From the NCBI GenBank assembly GCA_003427395.1, contig BFEA01000595.1:593569-615116 (forward strand): DNA of 21,548 nt, given 5' to 3'. Below the pieces are notes generated by a model, which had not been told where the DNA came from, made no database searches, and saw nothing but the letters and a program-made list of their open reading frames with translations. The first letter of the stretch is position 1, and each line of letters starts with the position of its first letter. Position numbers and translations under genes: made by a program. This DNA is from Chara braunii (taxonomy: Eukaryota > Streptophyta > Charophyceae > Charales > Characeae). Below are positions 17,878-21,548 of the stretch, in pieces.

Positions 17878-17881
17878 ACGT
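17878..17881. repeat. ACGT target duplication, right copy
   Basis: It directly follows the terminal GACA of the nested segment and matches 12146-12149. Confidence 0.65.
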
Positions 17882-18330
17882 GAGTAGATGTAGAGAACCT
17901 GGTTGTCCTGAAGGTTCAGTCCAGGTACCTGCAACAAACGGTTCACTTCACGAGATAAGGCATCAACAGAAGTCCATCGCTTTTGGTCTATAGTGGTGAG
18001 TTCATCGAAAGCCTTATCGGCAGTTGTCTTGTCAAGGAATCTCTCCTTTGTTTTCTGGAGAAATTGCCTCAACGTCAGGGTCTTAGACCACTCACCTATG
18101 TCCTCAAAGCCAACGACGTTGGCTTCGGCCAGCACCCATTCCTTGGCCACTCCTCCCAGACAAGATGTGGAGAAAGCAACCTGACTTTCAGGCTCAACGG
18201 GTGTAGTGCCACAATAAGTTTGTATCTTGGCGATCCACAACAACAAATTTTCGTCCTTTTTGTTGGTGTAGGTAAATGATAATTTTATCTTAACCTTCTC
18301 TATCTTTTTCGGTTTTACCGCTTCCTTAGC
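17878..18330 (-). pseudogene. Gypsy Gag, capsid domain N-terminal part
   Basis: Gag capsid proteins form the particle that holds element RNA. The frame reads KIKLSFTYTNKKDENLLLWI and then IQTYCG, GGVAKEWV, the W in EWSKTLTLRQFL, and KERFLDKTTADKAFDEL, followed by LLQVPGLNLQDNQVLYIYSR, the pattern of retrotransposon capsid helices. It is cut at Arg (17878) by the nested insertion, and the final helices resume at 12149 on the far side. A non-ATG codon at 18246 is not a true start, because the frame is open upstream to about 18330 (AVKPKKIEKVK). A shift near 18330 separates it from the Lys/Glu-rich segment upstream. Confidence 0.85.
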
Positions 18331-18607
18331 CGATATTCTTCTTTCTTGTCGGTCGGTGCTTCTTTCTTGGTCGGTTCTTCAGACTCCTCCTTTGAGGGTT
18401 CAGGTTTATCCTCCTTTCTCATTGCATCTTTCATCATCATTGCATCTTTCATCAACTTATCTTGGGGTGGTTTCCTTTCTTCCCCCTTCGTCTCCTCCTC
18501 AACTGACACTTTACCTTTCCCTTTTTCCTACTCTCAACACCGAATCCAATGTGGCGGTGTTATTATCAATCTTTGTTTCAAGGTGTGCCAGATAGGCCAT
18601 CAAGTTG
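18315..18607 (-). pseudogene. Gypsy Gag, charged middle segment
   Basis: Two frames make up this part. First comes LDNLMAYLAHLETKIDNNTA (about 18602-18545), a likely coiled-coil end. Then a Lys/Glu/Pro-rich low-complexity stretch runs from 18509 to 18315 (SVEEETKGEERKPP and later PSKEESEEPTKKE). Small shifts join these to 18608-19246 upstream and to the capsid frame downstream. Charged linkers of this kind are common in Gag proteins; no domain is seen. Confidence 0.65.
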
Positions 18608-19246
18608 TCAAGAAGAGATGCAAAATTTGTTTCTGTTAATTTCTTCCACCTTTCTTTCTCGCTGCTCACTTTCAATTTTTATCCTTCGGTACTCATCCAA
18701 TCTTTTGCTTTCCGCGTCCAATGCTTCTTCCAATTGTCTAATGTTTGCCAGCATTGTGTCCTCATTCAGCTTTGGCCTTCTTTCTTCTTCCCTTCTTTCG
18801 TCTTTCATTTCCCGTTCTTCTTTCAGCTCGCCTGCAGCGATCTTCGCCAGCTCCTCGGCGACATTTGGATCGAGGGCCATTCTACCCTGATCAATAGTCC
18901 GTTGCACCCTTGTGCTGGCCTCCATCATTTGAACAGCCGTAACAGCCTCTTTAAGTTCGGTTTCTGCAGCACGCAGATCGAACTGGCTGCATACGTGTTG
19001 TTTAGTCATGGCTCCAGCACCATGCAGCTCATTTAGTAGCTGTTGAAGACGACCTAGCATCATCTGCCGTCGGTCTTCAGCGTGCTGTTCAGTCATGGCT
19101 CCAGCACCATACGGCGCATTGAGTAGCTGTTGAAGACGACCTAGCATCATCTGCCGTCGGTCTTCAACCTGATTACGGGTTCGGAGTTCACCTTCTTCAT
19201 CAGCGAAGGTGTATATACCGCACAATAAATCAGTAACCAATTTCAC
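18608..19246 (-). pseudogene. Gypsy Gag, N-terminal coiled coil with duplicated 29-residue unit
   Basis: The frame gives 212 residues, mostly helical and charged. Residues about 28-85 hold two copies of a 29-residue unit (DRRQMMLGRLQQLLN plus GAGAMT and QH), followed by LRAAETELKEAV and a long Glu/Lys/Arg coil (AGELKEEREMKDERREEERR, then LEEALDAESKRLDEYRRIK). It should mediate Gag self-assembly (inferred). The frame begins at a GTG, not an ATG, so the true start is unresolved; about 0.94 kb of leader separates it from the primer binding site. It runs out of frame at 18608. Confidence 0.72.
19004..19170 (-). repeat. 87-bp in-frame tandem duplication in gag
   Basis: AGTCATGGCTCCAGCACCAT starts at 19004 and again at 19091. 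The 87-bp spacing is 29 codons, so the duplication keeps the frame. The copies differ at only a few bases. Confidence 0.9.
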
Positions 19247-20182
19247 GTCTACACCTGTTTTAATTACTACAGCAAGAAATAAATAATAAACAATTTCAGA
19301 AGAACATAAATTTTCTTTCTAATCTCACTCTTATCTAATCTAGGTGTGATGGCGTCCTACAGCAAGTCCACAGGTACCGCAGCCACGGCCAGTGTGATCA
19401 AGACAACAGCACACAGGTGAGTATGCACAGAACCACAGAACAGCCAACAGGTTAGCCAACACGTCATCAACAGACAAGGGTTAGCCTTCCTCTCTCTCCC
19501 TTCAACTATCACATCTGTAGAACTAATGCAATCGAGTACAAGGGTCGGCAAGCAATTCTGCCAGCTCACAATGCATAGTCAACCTCACCCATAACAGCGT
19601 GGTATGCCACGTGGCACCCCTGGAAACAAGTTGGGGATGCCTACGTCAACACTACACAGCGCGCTATACTATTCACACTGGAACTCTTTCAAAGTGGAGC
19701 GCAAGTCAAGAGGTAAGCACCACATCAACAATACCAATCAACACAAAATGCCACGTCAGCAGAATACCGATCGCACTTCCTGAAGTCTTCAGTGCAGCAA
19801 TGTCATCATCTTCAAGGGATGGCTGCTCGCACGTGCAATACTACAATGTCTAGACTTGCGATATTTACCGCGCGCGTTAATAAACGTGTTTCGTTTTGCA
19901 CATCCGGCGCAAGTCAAGAGGTAAGCACCACATCAACAATACCCATCAACACAAAATGCCACGCCAGCAGAATACCGATCTCACTTCCAGAAGTCTTCAG
20001 TGCAGCAACGTCATCATCTTCAAGGGATGGCTGCTCGCACGTGCAGTACTACAATGTCTAGACTTGCGGTATTTACCGCGCGTGTTAATAAACGCGTTTC
20101 GTTTTGCACATCCGGCACCTCCCACTTACCTGGGTGCCACGTTAGCACCTGACAACAGATAGTAGATTGCGAAGGAGAAGTT
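19247..20182 (-). other. Gypsy leader between primer binding site and gag
   Basis: A 936-bp noncoding leader, the usual location of packaging signals. It contains many short CCACGTCAG and CACCACATCA words and a 208-bp tandem duplication. No intact open frame with a recognisable domain is seen. Confidence 0.7.
19699..20114. repeat. 208-bp tandem duplication in the leader
   Basis: GCGCAAGTCAAGAGGTAAGC starts at 19699 and at 19907. The copies agree over nearly all of the 208 bp, down to TTTCGTTTTGCACATCCGGC, with scattered transitions. Confidence 0.92.
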
Positions 20183-20194
20183 GCTCCGATACCA
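20183..20194 (-). promoter_or_regulatory. Primer binding site for initiator Met tRNA
   Basis: On the minus strand it reads TGGTATCGGAGC, one base from TGGTATCAGAGC, the usual site pairing with the 3' end of plant initiator Met tRNA. It lies three bases (ATT) after the LTR end ...TTCATTACA, the spacing common in plant gypsy elements. This fixes the element's orientation and the LTR end. Confidence 0.88.
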
Positions 20195-20197
20195 AAT

Positions 20198-21391
20198 TGT
20201 AATGAACCCAGTTTGGCAGATACTCAGAAGTCGTCAACACATCAGTAGTCTCATTATCTGCATCAAAGTCTCCAGATCGTGAAGTAATAATTCAAACAGT
20301 ATCTCATTATCATCAGAAGAAGAGAGTGGAGGGAGAACAGACAAAGGAGAAGATGAAAGATCAAATAATAATCCCTATAGATCCCTCTCCTTCTCTGGGC
20401 TTCCTCCCTCTCCACACCAACAGTGATAACAAGCATATTCCTGATCACATACAATAGTGCCACGTGGCACTCAATCTCGTGAACACCGTGAAGACATAGT
20501 AGATTCCAGTGACGACGTCAACCACAGGTGAGTATCCGACCTCCTTCATCCACAGATCCCGATCTTCTCCTCCTCGCAACCAGTCACCTCATGTAGACAG
20601 TGTGGACAATGCCACATCAGCAGACGAGACAGGTCGCATATGCCACATCATCAATGAAGACCAATAGCAGCGCCACGTAGACCAGGAGCAGCGCCACGTA
20701 AACCAGAAGCAACGCCACATATATCTGAGGCAGCCCCACATCATCATGCCACGTAGACCAAAGGCAGCGCCACATAAACCAGAGGCAGCGCCACATCAGC
20801 ATGCCACGTAGACTAGAGGCAGCGCCACATGGACCAGAGGCAGCGCCACATGTACCAGAGGCAGCGCCACATGTACCAGAGGCAGCGCCACGTCAGCATG
20901 GCCTGGCGAAAATGCCAGCATGCCGCCTCCACCTCGTGTCGTTCGCAGCGTCGATGCACAGCCAGCATATAGCCAGCGTCTAGTCAAAGTCGAGCCAGCG
21001 TCAAAGTAGCATAGCAAGACTGAATGCTGCCCACCTCCAGGCCAGTCTTTAAGTAGCATTTGGAGAGGCTCTCTGGCCTCGGGTCTCCTTCCCTTAGTCG
21101 TCCAGATTGAGTCACAGCCGAAGGCCTGGATCGTACAGTTGCAGACATTCCCCTTGGACCTCATGCTGTCTGGGTACCTGCATACAAACAAGTGTGTGTG
21201 CTTGACCTGCGGCCTGGACTGGGTACCTTTGGACTTTGACTGCTGGGTCGCGGCATTTGACAAAAGTCAACTGTCGCACGTCCAGGCCTTGGATGTTCGT
21301 GTGGGGTCTTTGCCCCAGTTTTCGGCTTGGGCTGAGGGCGGCCGAGTTGGCCCTCAGTCTTTTCACGAGACATATGGCATGGGTTATTGCA
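20198..21391 (-). repeat. 5' LTR of the gypsy element, complete
   Basis: On the minus strand it starts TGCAATAACCC (21391) and ends GGGTTCATTACA (20198), giving TG...CA ends over 1194 bp, and is followed directly by the primer binding site. Bases 20595-21391 match the truncated 3' LTR at 7119-7936; 20198-20594 has no second copy in the window. It would carry the promoter and polyadenylation signal; I do not see a convincing TATA box. Confidence 0.87.
20660..20895. repeat. 21-bp minisatellite in the 5' LTR
   Basis: GGCAGCGCCACATGTACCA units with a 21-bp period, matching those at 7192-7445. Three near-identical units at about 20819-20890 look like a recent local expansion, and some units of the other LTR are absent. 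Confidence 0.87.
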
Positions 21392-21548
21392 GATTGATTG
21401 ATTGCTTGATTGATGATTGATTGATTGATTGATTGATTGATGATTGATTGATTGATTAATGAAAAAAAAAAAAAAAAAATGATGCTGCGTACCTTGTTTT
21501 TTTGATCGATTGATTGATTGATTGATCGATTGGCTGGTTGGGGGAGGG
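21392..21548. repeat. (GATT)n microsatellite and A run at the right edge
   Basis: GATT/GATTGATG units fill 21392-21457, an A run follows (21462-21479), and GATT units return at 21506-21530. This is the sequence next to the LTR end. No gene is seen. Confidence 0.9.

Larger units (their letters stand above)
7119..21391 (-). mobile_element. Ty3/gypsy chromovirus-type LTR retrotransposon, degenerate, with two insertions
   Basis: On the minus strand the order is 5' LTR, Met primer binding site, leader, Gag (coiled coil, capsid, zinc knuckle), protease, RT, RNase H, integrase, chromodomain-like tail, and truncated 3' LTR. RT before integrase places it in Ty3/gypsy, and the tail after integrase fits chromoviruses. 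Without the nested 5.73-kb segment and the 183-bp tufA piece the element would be about 8.4 kb. Pol keeps one frame for 3 kb but has at least seven in-frame stops; gag and protease also have frameshifts. No target duplication can be tested, since the left LTR end is missing. Confidence 0.9.

Noticed and set aside
20183-20194. Part of a tRNA gene
   Set aside because: Only 12 bases match the tRNA 3' end; no cloverleaf or A/B boxes. It is a primer binding site.
20601-21391. A separate solo LTR starting TGTGGACAATG
   Set aside because: The shared region has TG...CA-like ends, but no primer binding site adjoins 20601. Extending it to 20198 gives TG...CA ends directly next to a Met primer binding site, so 20601 is only where the other copy is truncated.

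Overview
The window reads as repeat-dense nuclear DNA of a green-lineage eukaryote, built almost entirely of nested and decayed retroelements on the minus strand. I see no intact cellular gene, no rRNA or tRNA gene and no CRISPR array. A plant-type chromodomain Ty3/gypsy element, a Penelope-like element with its GIY-YIG domain in front of the reverse transcriptase, and an AT-rich plastid-type tufA fragment together point to a green alga or charophyte. A Chara-like streptophyte alga is my best guess, from memory of the style of such proteins, not from a search.

Layout. 1-1455: low-complexity, palindrome-rich DNA without a believable gene. 1456-7095: a Penelope-like element (PLE) on the minus strand. 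Two direct repeats of about 765 bp (1456-2220 and 6328-7095), spaced 4872 bp apart, bracket ORF1 (CCHC zinc knuckle plus coiled coil) and ORF2 (GIY-YIG nuclease, Cys-rich linker, poly-Ser tract, reverse transcriptase). Each repeat carries a 49-nt motif on the minus strand that folds as a type I hammerhead ribozyme. 7119-21391: a Ty3/gypsy chromovirus on the minus strand. Its 5' LTR is 20198-21391, the initiator-Met primer binding site is 20183-20194, then come a leader, gag, protease, RT, RNase H, integrase, a chromodomain remnant, and a truncated 3' LTR at 7119-7936. 21392-21548: a GATT microsatellite.

Two insertions interrupt the gypsy element. About 183 bp of plastid-type tufA (9148-9330) sits between RNase H and integrase, and the pol reading frame is continuous without it. 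A 5.73-kb segment (12150-17877) splits the Gag capsid domain, is bounded by 4-bp ACGT repeats, begins TGT and ends ACA on the plus strand, and the Gag frame is continuous without it. This nested segment has no recognisable transposase. It holds a broken protein gene that I do not recognise (12674-13760) and five blocks of tandem repeats.

How the parts work together. In the PLE, the RT and GIY-YIG nuclease would carry out nicking and target-primed reverse transcription, ORF1 could bind RNA, and the hammerheads could cut a multimeric transcript into units. In the gypsy element, Gag packages RNA, the Met tRNA primes cDNA synthesis, and integrase plus chromodomain insert the cDNA. All these reading frames carry stops or frameshifts, so these copies look inactive; the ribozyme motifs are the best preserved parts.
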